Of a DNA stretch of 64,000 bases, positions 1-12,600 are shown in pieces. The notes under the pieces are model-generated. The model made no database searches and was not told the origin of the DNA. It saw only the letters and a program-made list of their open reading frames with translations. Both the position numbers and the translations under genes were made by a program. The stretch is taken from contig JAVHKY010000013.1 in assembly GCA_035079385.1 (NCBI GenBank), positions 10,848,001 through 10,912,000 on the forward strand, written 5' to 3'. The stretch comes from Aspidiotus rigidus (lineage: Eukaryota > Arthropoda > Insecta > Hemiptera > Diaspididae). How positions within the stretch are numbered: position 1 is the stretch's first letter; each line of letters begins with the position of its first letter.

Positions 1-237
1 CGTCTCAATTCGTGTCTCTTATTGTCTCCACTATGAAATATAATTCTCTACCAGCATTAAAATTCAAACAAGCATTCTGTCGAAGAGTTGTCGTGGTACA
101 AAGAAAAAAAAAATGTAATTATTCAAATAGCCAACAACTTTATGAGGGAACATATTCACCGAATTAATAAATACCGAAGCTATGTATGGCTTCAATTTCA
201 CGATTATTTAATTTATTCGTATCTTTACATGTTTTAG

Positions 238-363
238 GTCTGCGGAGATAGCAATATTGATGAATGTGTGAAAGCACTTCCGCGAATGTTGGAAATAATG
301 GAGTCTGTTTATAATCGCGTGCAAGAGTATTACTCAGAAAATAAGTTACTAGAATTACCCTGA
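238..363 (+). CDS. Probable last coding exon of an unrecognised gene (partial)
   Basis: A pyrimidine-rich stretch ending in TTTTAG is followed by 42 codons (41 amino acids) open to a TGA at 361-363. The exon begins in phase 0. The peptide is hydrophilic and helix-prone (it contains DECVKALPRMLEIM and ends KLLELP), which looks like the tail of a coiled or helical protein. The rest of the gene would lie before the window. I do not recognise the family. The coding call rests on the open frame, the acceptor and the amino-acid character only. AATAAA words at about 1697 and 1735 could serve as distant polyadenylation signals. Confidence 0.45.
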   Translation, partial: VCGDSNIDECVKALPRMLEIMESVYNRVQEYYSENKLLELP

Positions 364-2727
364 TATCATTTTAGTTGCTCAAAGGACGGATATGTCAAAA
401 AATTTATTTTTCACCCTTTATTCTTTAACGAGAGAACTGCTCAAATTTTTCACTTACTTAAAAATAGTCAATAGAAAGGATTAACCTCGCCTGAATTGAT
501 CAAAGAATTGAATTATTTCTGTTACTACATATGTGTATACTTCACATTCCGGTAACAAAAAAAAAAGTAACATGTAATTTCAAACTCATACATTTACTTT
601 TTTCGTTTTCGTAATTTTTGTACGTCTACTTAGGCAGTCATCTTCTCATTGCCCCTTCTTTCTTCTTTAGGTCGTATAAACTAGATCGTTGTACATTGGC
701 ACTGTATCCGTATACTTTGTTTTATATTTACCTCAATTTTAAGGTATTTGATTTTTCCGATTTTCTTTTTTTTTTACTTCCATATCTAGTCAACTTGTCG
801 ATGATTTTCTGTATTCGTTGAGTGTGCAAGATTTTCGTACAGTCGATTTTTTACGGAACACGTGTTCGATTTGATGGTGTTTGAAGGACAGTAAACGAAT
901 GAAAGGGATGGGAACCGTGCTGTCCTAGTGGAAAAAATCTCGGTTCGTTTTATGTTATTTAATCATTATGTTGATGCTTGAATTCCCGGATTTTGTGACT
1001 CGACAAGTACCCGTATTCCATTTTATTGGTCGAGAGGATGAAATTGGATACGATTACAGTTAAATTGTATTATTAACGCGCGTTATCGAGTTGGGACAAA
1101 GAGATTTCTCGTGTGTGGGCGCGGAGTGTTGGTAAACGTGCGAGAACAACTCGCACGCTAGTAATGCAGAAGCCAAACTTTCAATTTATTATTAAGCTTT
1201 TGTCGGTCTGCCACCAAAATTGAAAAAGAATTGTCATTAACCTTGAAGAATTTTTAGCGTTCAATTAAATCGGTCTATTGAGCGAAATAGTATACCGGAA
1301 TTATCTGGAATTCACTCATATAAATTGAAGCGATTTGTCTCGAGTTGAGAAAACTGAAGTTATCTGGAGCTCTTACTGCCTAACGTCTCAAGTGTGGTCA
1401 GGTATTGAGAGATTTTCTTCCTATTACTTTAACTCCCGAAAACGCAGAAGAGGAAAGAAAATATACCTATTAGCGTTTATTTTAGACAAAATTAAGACTG
1501 TGAGTTTGAAAGAAGAAAAACTATATTGATGTTTGTGGCTCTCGTTAAAATTTCTTTTGATCTCTTGTCTGCTCATTTACATTCTTGTATGATGATTCGG
1601 CAACAATGTGAACGATAGTGGTTATATTCTTCATGAATTTAAATTACTTATCCTAGCTCACGTTCGAATGACTGTATGTAGCGATTTTTCGTTTCTAATA
1701 AACTGTATCATTTAGCTTTCAGTTTCTAGGAGAGCAATAAACTAGTAGTCGTATGTATTACGATAGTAATCTAGAGTTTCCGGGACCCGAGTATTCCTTC
1801 ATGAAGTGTAAGTGAATTAGTCGGTAGAATTCGAGCGAGTCGTGTTATCATCTTTCCGCTTCATTTCTTATTTTTTCTTATTAAAGCTATATGGAATTCC
1901 GCTTTCATTACTTTATGAACGTTTGAACGTTCATAAAGTATCATCTTTTCATTGTTTGATAAGATTTCATTTTCATGAGCTCTTCAATTTGTAAGGTCAT
2001 CACATTTATGGGCTGATTTGTGCTGTGAAATAACATCGCGAGGGTATTTCTTTTCAGTTAATTTATTATTGTTCCATGGATTATCAGAAAAGTCTCTCAC
2101 TTGACTTCTGGTTTCATTTGCGATACTGACATTTTTATTCTTTTTTTGTTGTGAAATACGCTCTATTCACGTTCCATTATCCAGAGTATGTTTGCCGATT
2201 CCAAAAACGCCTGACCTGCGAAACGTGTTTTTTTTGTATCGAGTGAACGGAAAACATATGACTCGACATACCTCATCATGTTCGTTCTGTCGTTTGCCTC
2301 CCCGACTAGAGTCCTTCATGTTATTCTCTTGACTCTAATTACGAAGAACGAAAAATTGATAATTTCTTTTTCGTCCCCGAGAAGCTAGAATCGAATCCAG
2401 TGTCACCTTATTGGTGAATCTAACCGTGAATTATCCTTCTTATTTCTAGTATTTGTACGTAGTCACATAGAACAGCAATAAGTTGCTGCCTATGACATTA
2501 GATTCTTGGCTCCGATAACTTCATTATAGATCGACGAACTTATGAAGAGAGGAAAAAAAAAAAAAAAAAAAAAAAACAGGAAGAAAAAAAATCGATTCAT
2601 GTTTATGGTAATGAAGTGGTCTGTTAACATTAGCATTATTGCGAGTTAGTGGGTTATTATTTTACGTATTCGTGATGAGCTATCTTTTTTTTTCCTTTTT
2701 TCAAATTGCTATGTGACATACTTTCAG
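364..2727. other. Non-coding stretch, possible long 3' UTR
   Basis: I see no convincing gene here. AATAAA occurs near 1697 and 1735. A 24-base A run lies at 2553-2576. The short open frames have no coding character. Confidence 0.4.
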
Positions 2728-2951
2728 GCTTGATAATTTTGGCGAACGACGTGGTAACGTTATTCATCAGGGATTCGAAGCGTAATTTTAACGATGTACG
2801 GGAGCACCTTCTGAAAGATGCGATGTTTTCCATTATGCAATGTCGTTGTTCTGGTGCCAATTTCAATAGTTATCGAGACGGTGGGCTCTTACATATCGCC
2901 TGGGAAGGTGTAGGTTTGTGTCTAAAATATCCATGCCCCACTGGACCTTGA
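2728..2951 (+). CDS. Possible terminal exon, unrecognised
   Basis: A T-rich tract and TTTCAG acceptor precede 224 bases that stay open only if one base is carried over from an upstream exon. The frame ends at TGA 2949-2951. The 74 codons encode a mixed-charge peptide (for example FIRDSKRNFNDVREHLLKDA, then a cysteine pair CRC). It could be another terminal exon of the gene ending at 363, but the splice phase differs (1 against 0), so it is not a simple alternative. It could also be a pseudogene fragment. No family was recognised. Confidence 0.25.
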
Positions 2952-4544
2952 TTAAAGTGACTAAGTTTGTATCCTTTCATAAGATGAAAACTTTACCCAG
3001 ATTGTTTCTCATGAAAAGAAATGCTACATTCTCTAGAAAATGAGACGTGATTTCTACGCAAGGTGCATAGTTTTCGTTGTTTTTCTCTCAAACATCGAAC
3101 TACTCCGAATATGTCTATTTGAGAAATTTCTCAGTTTTATTGATTCGTACAACGTAGCTAGAATGTTAAAAAAATCGTCGACAAAGATTGTACCAGGATG
3201 TTGGATTTTGTAAATGAATAGGAAATCACATTGTAGAATTTTCTGCCTCTATTATGTGCCATACTTACGTGGTGTAATTAACATTGTTGTTTTCTCATTC
3301 TAGTTCTCTTTCTAAATAATTTCATTTTGAGATGAAATCGTTTCCATCTCCGATATTGTATGTGAAGTCAATTTTAGATAAGAAAGTAAATCTTATCGGA
3401 TGATATTCTTTTTTGTTAATTCTAATTTTTCCTCTGTCTTAGACAAAAGTGTAATTGTGAAACAAATCACGACGTAGTCATTAAGTTACTTCGAGCTAAT
3501 TAGAGAACAAAATTTTCTTCCTCTCTGTTCTTTTCGTGACTGCACTATTTATTAAATTAATTCTACTTATCTACTTATTAATTTTGCGATGAACTTTTCT
3601 CGATATTGTTATACTCCTATTACCCACGAAAATTTTCTGAAACGCCCTGGATAAAATATTTACGAATCATACAACTTACGTGTTTATATTTTTTTTCAAT
3701 GCTGATACGTTGCTTTTAAGTGTCTATATTATTTTACATTTTATCGTTAGTCTCAATGTTTTTGTTTTCACTAAAATGGATGGATTGAATATTTTTGCTG
3801 TTTTCTGTTTTGTTTTTTTCTTTTTATCGTTTCGATAAGTGCGTACGTAATATTTTACAGGTTGCTTGCTATTTGTTTAATAATTGTATTTCCAAAATAG
3901 GATACTATCTCATTTAGAGACTATTCCGCTCTGTATATTGAATACCGGTACGACTCTTATTTCTGCGACTCAATATTACTCATGAACGATATTCATGTTT
4001 TCAAACGGAAAGAAGTGTAATATAATCCTCACATGGGTGTACACTTAATTTTACGGCATCTAATGTGAGGTTTTTTTCTGCCGAGTGAAATACGAGTTAT
4101 TCTTCCTATGTTACCGCTTGTTATGATTGAAGAAAAATATACGTTTACCAAACATACCTACGTTGATACCATTTAAAATTTTTTTTATTTTTCGCTTCTT
4201 ATTTCCATTTTATACATTATGTTTTTATGCATTATGCGTTCTTCGTATCGTGAAATCAAATGGCTTTTTCTTATTAGTGATTCATTTTTAGGCAGTATTA
4301 TCTATTAACCCTTATTTAAATCAAACTCTGTGTCTAATTGTTTTTTCTCAATTAAAACAATTTTAATTTATAACTGTTCCTGTTCGTATTTTTGAAAGTT
4401 TCTTCGTTCATTCTCCTAGACATTGCTGAAATATGAAAACTTGCTCTTATGGTTGGGTGAAAAAAAAAATTCAGATTAAACGCATGAATCAAAATTGTGG
4501 TACGCAATACTTTGGCTGCGAGATCAGCTGTTCGGAGTATACGA
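2952..4544. other. No feature seen
   Basis: AT-rich sequence without a supported gene or clear repeat. Confidence 0.5.
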
Positions 4545-4900
4545 TGGATCATGTTTTCGATGTTGAACATTGATCGATACAACTGCGAAATATATCCTTT
4601 GAGCATAATGGCTCCCATAAGAAATACATGCGGAGCAAAGATCATCATATTATTAATTGAAAACAAGAGAAAATTAAGAAATGAAATTTTGTTTCTGAAA
4701 TACTTATGATCAGAATAACTGAAATATATTCGTTTCATTCTTTAAATACCTATTCATTATTTTTCATTAGTGACATGATGATCTTTGCTCCGCATGTATT
4801 TCTTATGGGAGCCATTACGTTCAAAGGATATATTTTGGGTACTTTTAACAACAGTGAATCAGGTGTATCGATCAATGTTCAACATCGAAAACTTGATCCG
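4545..4900. repeat. Long inverted repeat with unequal arms
   Basis: Arms at 4545-4648 and 4775-4900 are near-identical reverse complements. The right arm carries about 20-30 extra bases near 4838-4865. Read outward from the centre, both arms encode the same short peptide start (MMIFAPHVFLMGAI), so a once-coding or transposon-derived segment may have been duplicated in inverted orientation. The core word CCCATAAGAAATACAT also occurs at 8944-8959. Confidence 0.8.
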
Positions 4901-5029
4901 TTTAGAGTTTGTACGAAGTTATAAATTACGTTACTAGTATTTTCGATAAATTCACTATCATGACCGAGAGTTGAAAGAAAATTAGGTAGGTACTCAAGAT
5001 CGATAACAGTATTGAAAATGTATTAAAAC

Positions 5030-5280
5030 GAAGCCATGAACGTAAAATTGGCAACTGCACAACCGTGGGCCGACTTTTACATTGCTCTTATGGGGAGAAA
5101 CTCTTTGAGCGTCTGTTTCTTAAGAAAATATTAAGTTTTTGAAAAAATCGAAAAGAACAAAAGTTGTAGCTTGTGAAATTTCCTTTAAATAAGGGTCAAC
5201 TCGATTTTTTCATGAGAGAGGTGTTTTACATTTAAATGCGTGGGCCGAATGCGGTGTTGCCTTTCTACGTTCATGGCTTC
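5030..5280. repeat. MITE-like element with about 55-bp imperfect terminal inverted repeats
   Basis: The left end starts GAAGCCATGAACGTA and the right end is its reverse complement, TACGTTCATGGCTTC. Similarity continues inward through GGCAAC and a GTGGGCCGA/TCGGCCCAC pair. The length is 251 bp with no coding capacity. No clear target-site duplication is visible. Confidence 0.7.
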
Positions 5281-6671
5281 TAACTATAGGAGGCTTTGAT
5301 TAAAACCACCAGGCAGACCTACAAGTACATGGCTACATGGTGTTTTGAACGAGCTGTGGATTTTTATCTTCGATCTTTTCAAAGAATATTCACTTCTCTT
5401 TATTTTATTTAGGTATCCACGTAGTTTCGTTTCTTTCTTTGTCAAACGTGAACGCATATAGGCCTCTCGTTTCAGATTTTTCATAATTTACAAATAACAC
5501 TTTTAAATTTTTAATGAAATTTTGTGAAGAAGACGCAGGCCACCAGTTTAAAATCTTGTGACACGTATAATAATATGTAATGAAATTCCAAAAAACTTGT
5601 TATCGCTCATAACGAAGCCGGTTTACAACAAATCACCGCGGGTCCCATATGTTGATATCTATAGTCGGTTACATATCGAATTTATTTGAAATGATTGTTT
5701 GAGAAGAATAAATTAACTAATCCAACTGCAAAATCAAATTTAGGATCAGAATTCGAGAGGTGCTTTACAAAAGCCGAACTTTTTTGGAGGGGGCGAAAGT
5801 GACTTCTTAATCGAGATATGTTTCTGAATTCTAATACTTATACAATAAAAGCTGCCGGCTGAGAATATAACTTAATCGAGAAATTTCAAAGTCGTCCTTC
5901 TCAACGACTTATCTGAACGCGGCTCTTAATCATATCATTACTTTGTCATCTTCCATTGTCAATCTTACCTATCATGTTCTTTCTCCTCATTCACTCTTCG
6001 ACTTTTTTCGATGTACCTAGTTTAGAGCTCATTTGTTCTTCGTTTTCTTTTCTAACGATTTTTCGTGATCCTTTCCATATACTTTCACTTTTCGATTCTC
6101 CTCGTATGTTTGTGCGGTACCTACCAGTGTAGAATAATCTCCTTTCGGAAATATTTGTAATTTTGAATTCATAATCTTTAGAGGTAAGCCGCGCCCCATC
6201 CTTGGAATTATTGGATAGATTGTGGGTAACTATCGATAAGAATCAATCATTTCCATCGAACTTATAGGTAAATGACCCGAGTGTTTATGCGTAATCATAA
6301 CACGATTGTAAGCATTAATTTCGAATAGATATCACAAATTACGTATTCCAATTTACTCGGCAAATTAATATTATAAGTATCATACAAAATATCTGTTGGT
6401 ACAGTGAGTAAAACAAATAAATATAAAATATTTACTAAGTGACCAGTGGTCAAGTAAAAATAGTCTCTTTCGTCGCAATCGGCCATTTTTCATTTGTATG
6501 TTCTTCGTCGTTCACGTAGAAGCATTTTCATGTGTATACCTATGTGAAGGTGGAACCCAATATGTCGGCTTTCATTGAAAGGAAAAGAAATGTTTCCGTT
6601 TCTCCCTCAAGAGCGATCGACGATTTGATTGTTTCAAAATCACATTCATCTTCTTGTCATCTACTATCAAC
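5281..6671. other. 3' flank of the nucleoside transporter gene
   Basis: This is sequence downstream of the transporter stop codon at 6672. It should include its 3' UTR, but I found no AATAAA on the minus strand close to the stop. Nothing else is recognised. Confidence 0.4.
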
Positions 6672-9600
6672 TTAAATTGTCGAATTCAACAAAGTCATAG
6701 TAGCGTTAAACACGTCGTGAGGCATCACTTGAGGTAGTTCATCACCTGGTATGAAAAGGCCTGGAAAAATTATACCAGTACATTAGAATATCCCTTCAAG
6801 CAAGTTATAATTAGGAAACAATCGCAGTTAGTACAGTCTCGCTGTCATTACAACTGCATACCCAAGTACACGTAAATTGGCCTGGGTCCCGTGAAAATGA
6901 ACTTGTTTTATGGGAGGATATTCTGATTTCGATACTCCAGCTACCCTGCGATAATTATTAAAATAAAGAGTAATTTTAACCTGCTATGCTTGCGGTCATC
7001 AAACATGTGACAATTCCTCCTATATAAGCTCTGAATGCCAATTCCGTTGCGAGGTCGAGTTGTTTCGGACATAACGACGAAACCATTGCTAAAGATCCTG
7101 CCACTGATCCAGGATTAGAAAATGAACACAAAGCGTACGTCGCGATTGCCTCAGATCTGACCTACACGAGAAGTAAAAAAATTACCCATCAATTTTATAT
7201 AATAAATCATACAAAACATAATTTCATCTTCAAAAATTCAACTCTTCGAAATTCTAAGCTCTTCCAATGTCGTTTGTACTCAAAGAAATATTTAGAAAAA
7301 TTTCCTTATCAAATATTTGGTACCTACAATTTCCGTTGTCTGTACAGCTTTATCTTGAATCAAAACCTTCAAAGTTGCAAATTATAGTGGTACACCCTGG
7401 GGGTAAATTTGTGATAAGAATTTGGTAATCATTTCTTCTCTTCTTCAAATTCTAGCTATTCTACTGATAGTAGTCTAATTCAACAATCAATCATATTGGT
7501 CAACTAATTTGGTAAAGTGACAGAATACTCAAAGAGTAGAGTAAACGAGAAACCAATTACAAAGAGGGCAGATATAAAGGAGAAGATGCGAGATCTTTCG
7601 GTTAACAAACCATCATCGGGCAAAGTTAGAACGCGTTCTACCTAACTTTGCCCGATGATGGTTTGTTAACCGAAAGATCTCGCATCTTCTCCTTTATATC
7701 TGCCCTCTTTGTAATTGGTTTTTCGTTTACTCTACTCTTTGAGTATTCTGTCATTATGTCGAGCCGTAACGTTTCGGACCGTGTCAATTCTATTAATTTG
7801 GTAAAATTAAAAATTTCTCCAAGTTTTATTTTAACGGCTATCACCGTTCCTTTCAGAGTTGGCAAATTTAATGGGTGGCAAAAGGCGCAAGAGCGCGCCT
7901 CCGGCCTTTAGGAAAGTTATGGAATTCAGCTTTCCAACTTCAGAGAAAAAAAAGGAAGGGGAACGGCGCGTGCTCTTTGGGACTTTTTCCTTAAATCCAC
8001 CACTGAGTCTGTTCAATCCCAAAAATTCTCTTTAATAAACCATTTCTGATACTCACGGATAGTAACTTCAATTTTTTTAATTCGCCGAGTCTTTGATAGG
8101 CGACGAATTCGTTAATCATCATTTTTGTAGCGATTAATTCGCCAACGTAATGACATTGTGACGCATCAATACCGAGCAGGTAGGCCACAGGCGTGAGAAG
8201 TTTGCCAAAAATGAACTGAAAAATAAAACGGACGCTAAAGAGTGTGAAAGTTGAATTTCAAGTTTAAGATGAAATCATTGTTCGTATAGTCACCACAAGC
8301 GTCACGCCCTCATAACCGATTAGTTGGGCGAACCACGCGACGATGGCATTTGCGCAAGCCACAAGCGAAATGAACGCGATCAAGGTGGCCACTATGCTCA
8401 TCACTATTTGTACTGCTGATACCGCTCCATCGCAGCCTGCCGACAAAGGACCTCTGTATTTTTTCCTGGTAAGGTTTTTCAATCATGAAATAAAATTTCA
8501 ACTACTGGACCAAAATTTTTGATATATATATATGTATAATTTATTTACGCGTTCTAAATGTGGAAATATTTCTTACGCATGGCTTGAGAAAACAACTTTT
8601 GGGAGGAAATATTGAATAATTCTACAAAATTGTGTCCCGGAGTAGGACTTATTGACATTAATAAAATGTTCAATAGAATATGAGAAACTCACTTATGTTC
8701 GTTTTCCTGCCCAAACGACTCAGCGGTGGTTCTTGATATTTCGGTTTCTGGATAAACCAGTTTTGATAAACTCAAAGCAGCAGGGGCGGACATTACTGAA
8801 GCCGTTACTAGATAACCAGGATTCACTCCAAATGATGCGTAGGCAGCAAATACCGAACCTTTTTCACAAAAATTAATACTCAATTTTTATCATATCAAGT
8901 TTATATTCTAAATTGAAGACCTTTCTGTCAAAAAGGCGTCCGTCCCATAAGAAATACATTGCGCGGACGCCCTTTTGACAGAAAGGTTCTCAATTGCTTA
9001 TCCTTCTTGAGAGATCATGCAAAATATTTTACAACTGAAATCATGTTACACCAACAATAACTCCTCCTCTCTCAAAAGACGTATCCACGTCAGAATTATT
9101 AGGCATCAAGGCCGAATTGAAAGGCCATTAATTAGTAAATATTTAATTGTCAAGGAGAATGGAGAAATAGAATCTTCCAAGGAATTTCTCGCCAAGTAAA
9201 GGTAAGGAACTTATATACAGGCTTTTTAAAATAAAAATGCTAAAGAAATTTAAGGGGCAACTCGTCTACATAGGACGTTTTAGGCATTTGTCACGCCCAC
9301 GCGAAAACGATGCGTCGTTGAGCATGTGTTGCGGGTTGCATATAGTAACACTCTTATTTTAACAGACTGTAGATCTGATGTACCGAGTGAAATGATGGTA
9401 ACATTAGTTTGCCTCACCCTATAATTTTGTTACGAGAGGATCAGATAAAAACGAGAACGACTGGAATAGTTGTAATATAATTACGCGTATGATGAAGATT
9501 TAGGTGCCCTCGAAATCCTTTTCAAGTATTTCTACCTCGCGATTGTTCTCTGACATCATGTCAAGAGATCCTTATCATTAATTTTAATCCAAAAAATTTG

Positions 9601-12600
9601 AATCATACCAGCGACAGTCGATAATTGACCGAGAAGAACTGCTTGAAGCTCTGATTTTGTCAAATCTCCGATGTACGGTTTTATTACCAACATTGCTTCA
9701 CTCTATAAAGAAAAAATGAATAAATAAATAATATAAAATGAATAAAAATTATGAAGATTAAATACATGTCGGAACTTATGCGTTCTCACCACCATTTTGT
9801 GTAGGTAGGGTTGCACCATTGACTATAATATATTACTTGTAAGTAATATAGTCAATGGTTGCACTCAACGCTGTAGAGAGGGGGGTAATTTGGTAAATTT
9901 GTTCTCGGGCTCGCAATTTTCCTTTTTTCCTCTCTCTTCAAAAAAAAGAAAAACAAAGGATAATCGCGAGAGGAACAAGTAGTGAAAAATTTTTGGGCTT
10001 TGTAGTTTCATTTCTCCCGGGCCCGGAAGACGGCCCTGGTTGCACTAAGCGCGCAAATAGAATTACCGCTGACGCAAACATCATAATAGCCAAGCGTCTT
10101 TTGAACCGGGTTGCGCTGCAGCGGATAAAGATCGTAAAAGGTATCAAAACTATGGCCGTATATGGAAGGAAAATGAAGAAATATTGAAATAACACTCGAA
10201 TGAAGCAGATTTGGCTTCTTGACATCCCACAAAAGTTGTCCACAAACGCACGCTCTACAAATTAGATAGGATGACAAAACCTTCAATTCCGCTTCATTGA
10301 AGAATTGTGCCAAATTTTTCATTTTTCTCTCATGTACGGCCATAGTTTTGGTCAGGGTGTTAGCCAAAAGCCGTATTCAGCCGTTATTTTTGGGGTATTT
10401 GGCTTCATCTTCTTTGAAGCCGTACACTTTCGGTGGTCAGCCAGAAGCTGAATGTATTTTTTTGGCTTCTTTCGACTGACAATAATTTTCACAAAAATTT
10501 CAATTTATGGTCCTTTTCACATGATGTAATTATAAGCCCAATTTTAATTATTAGCGTTTCTGAAAGAATCAATCGACAGAATTTTTCAATTTTTTCTTTT
10601 CATTTTTCATATTTCTCTTACATCAAATCAATGAATCAATACGAAAAGACAAAAATAAACTTTTCCCTTTTCCAGTTTTCCTGTTTGGCGTTCCTAAATC
10701 CTAATCTTCAGCGTACCAGCAGTTGGCTAGTGGCTGAAGGCCGTATTTCTGACTTTTGTCTCACAAGGTTTTTTTTCCTTTGGTCTTAGGCAAGGGTGTT
10801 GGAGGCATAATTTTTTTGGAGGCCTCCGGAACAAATACAGAAAATGAGCCTCCGACTTCGGTTGCCTCCAGTGGACTCGTTTGGAGGCGCCTCCTGACCT
10901 CTAAAGTATGTTTCTGGAGGTACCTGCAAGTGACTCCAGCGCAATTACTGAAATAGGAGAAAATGTCTCCGCGGAGGCAGCGTCGGAGACGCCTCCGGAG
11001 GGATCATGGTGACCAGATGTAGCATATTGGCCTATCAGTGTTGCCAGATATGACAGGTGATACTCAGAAGGTGTATTTAAAACTTTGGCTTTTATTCGAA
11101 CAAAGCAGCGTTAGCATCAAAGTTGCTGAATGAGGTTTCAAGGAATAGAATACTGTTGAAAAAAAATGCTTCCTAAAGGGTCTTTGGAAGCACCTCCAAG
11201 CCTCTAGGTGGAAGCAATGTACCTCCGGAGGCAAAATGCTCCAGCCTCCAACACCTTCGTTCAAACCCTTTCTATAGCACTCCGGAGGCACTTTGGAGGT
11301 GGCACTAGATGCCTTCAAAAGGGTTCTTGGGAGCGCCTCCAAGCCTCCAGTTAGCCTTCAAAATTTCAGCTAGCCTCCGCCTCCACCTCATTGAAGGCGG
11401 AGGTAAGGTACCTCTAGAGGCAAAGTGTCTTCAGCCTCCAACACCCTTGGTCTTTGAAATTTTTGCATTCTGACTTGATAATCGAATTTAATGAAATTTT
11501 AATAGGATAATGATATTCTACTGCTGAATACCTTTCAAAGGATACCAAACTTGACAATCAGCCAAAACCCAGCTTTATTCAGCCGGAAGCCAGCTTCATT
11601 GTTTTGGCTGATGGAGAGCCAAAAGCCTAAGCTGTATTGTTTGGCTGCAACACCCTGGTTTTGGTACTCGTACCTCTTACAATTTTGGCAGAAATACCAA
11701 TACTGTTGAACAAATCACGCGCATTGTGCTCTTTTGAACTAGACAGCGCTAGTGTCGTTTTGCTTTGGGTGAGATTGAGTCTCAGTCACGTTTAATTTGA
11801 AACATTATTTTAAACATTTTCAACCGCGTCACCAATAAAAACTCGATCTGAAGTTCTTTTAATCCGGAAGTTGGAACAGATTAAAGGACAGATGTTTTGA
11901 TGCATTTTCCAAGAAAAAAAAAAAAAATCCTCAGCCCGCCCATAAAAACCCTTGTATATCCCCTCGTTCAGGCTAAACTTTCAGAGCTCTATCATGAGAT
12001 ATATTTTCTAATCTCATTCTAGGGACAAGTGTTGTTACAGCAGTGATCTTATAACTATAGAGAACACGTAATTTAAAAAAAAAAAATACATACCATGCCT
12101 AGGAAAACACTGACGCAACAATTTATCGATTCTACAGCTGTGGTGCCAATAGCTTTCTGCAGGAACCAACCCAACGTCTTGAATACTTTTTGTAAAACGT
12201 TGCAGTAGAATAAGACCTCTACTAGAAAATTGACAAAGAATATCACAGATAAGCTCTGAAAAAATAATATAAATTTTCACATTATGATCAATTTTTTACC
12301 TGCCTATTTGTGAGATCATTAAATTTTCACATCAATTAGAGAATTCACTTTGTTTCACTATTTTTAAGCTAATGTATGTAATTTAATGACTTAATGTACA
12401 ACATTAGGAAGGGTGTAGCAGGATAAAAATGGTTAATATGCCTTTGCGACGTTAAAAAACAATACAATTATGAATTTTTTTTTCTTCAGAATTTTTGGAG
12501 TGGTACGCTATAGATAGGATGAGGGTTTTAGGTACAGTTTTCTCCCAGGCGCTGCAATTTGGTCAAAACCCTTTCACGGCCGCGTTGTCACGTTACAGTG

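Noticed and set aside
9938..10367. Overlapping minus-strand frames of 101 and 119 codons
   Set aside because: They cross a foldback repeat (10145-10351), which explains the mirrored frames. No protein family seen.
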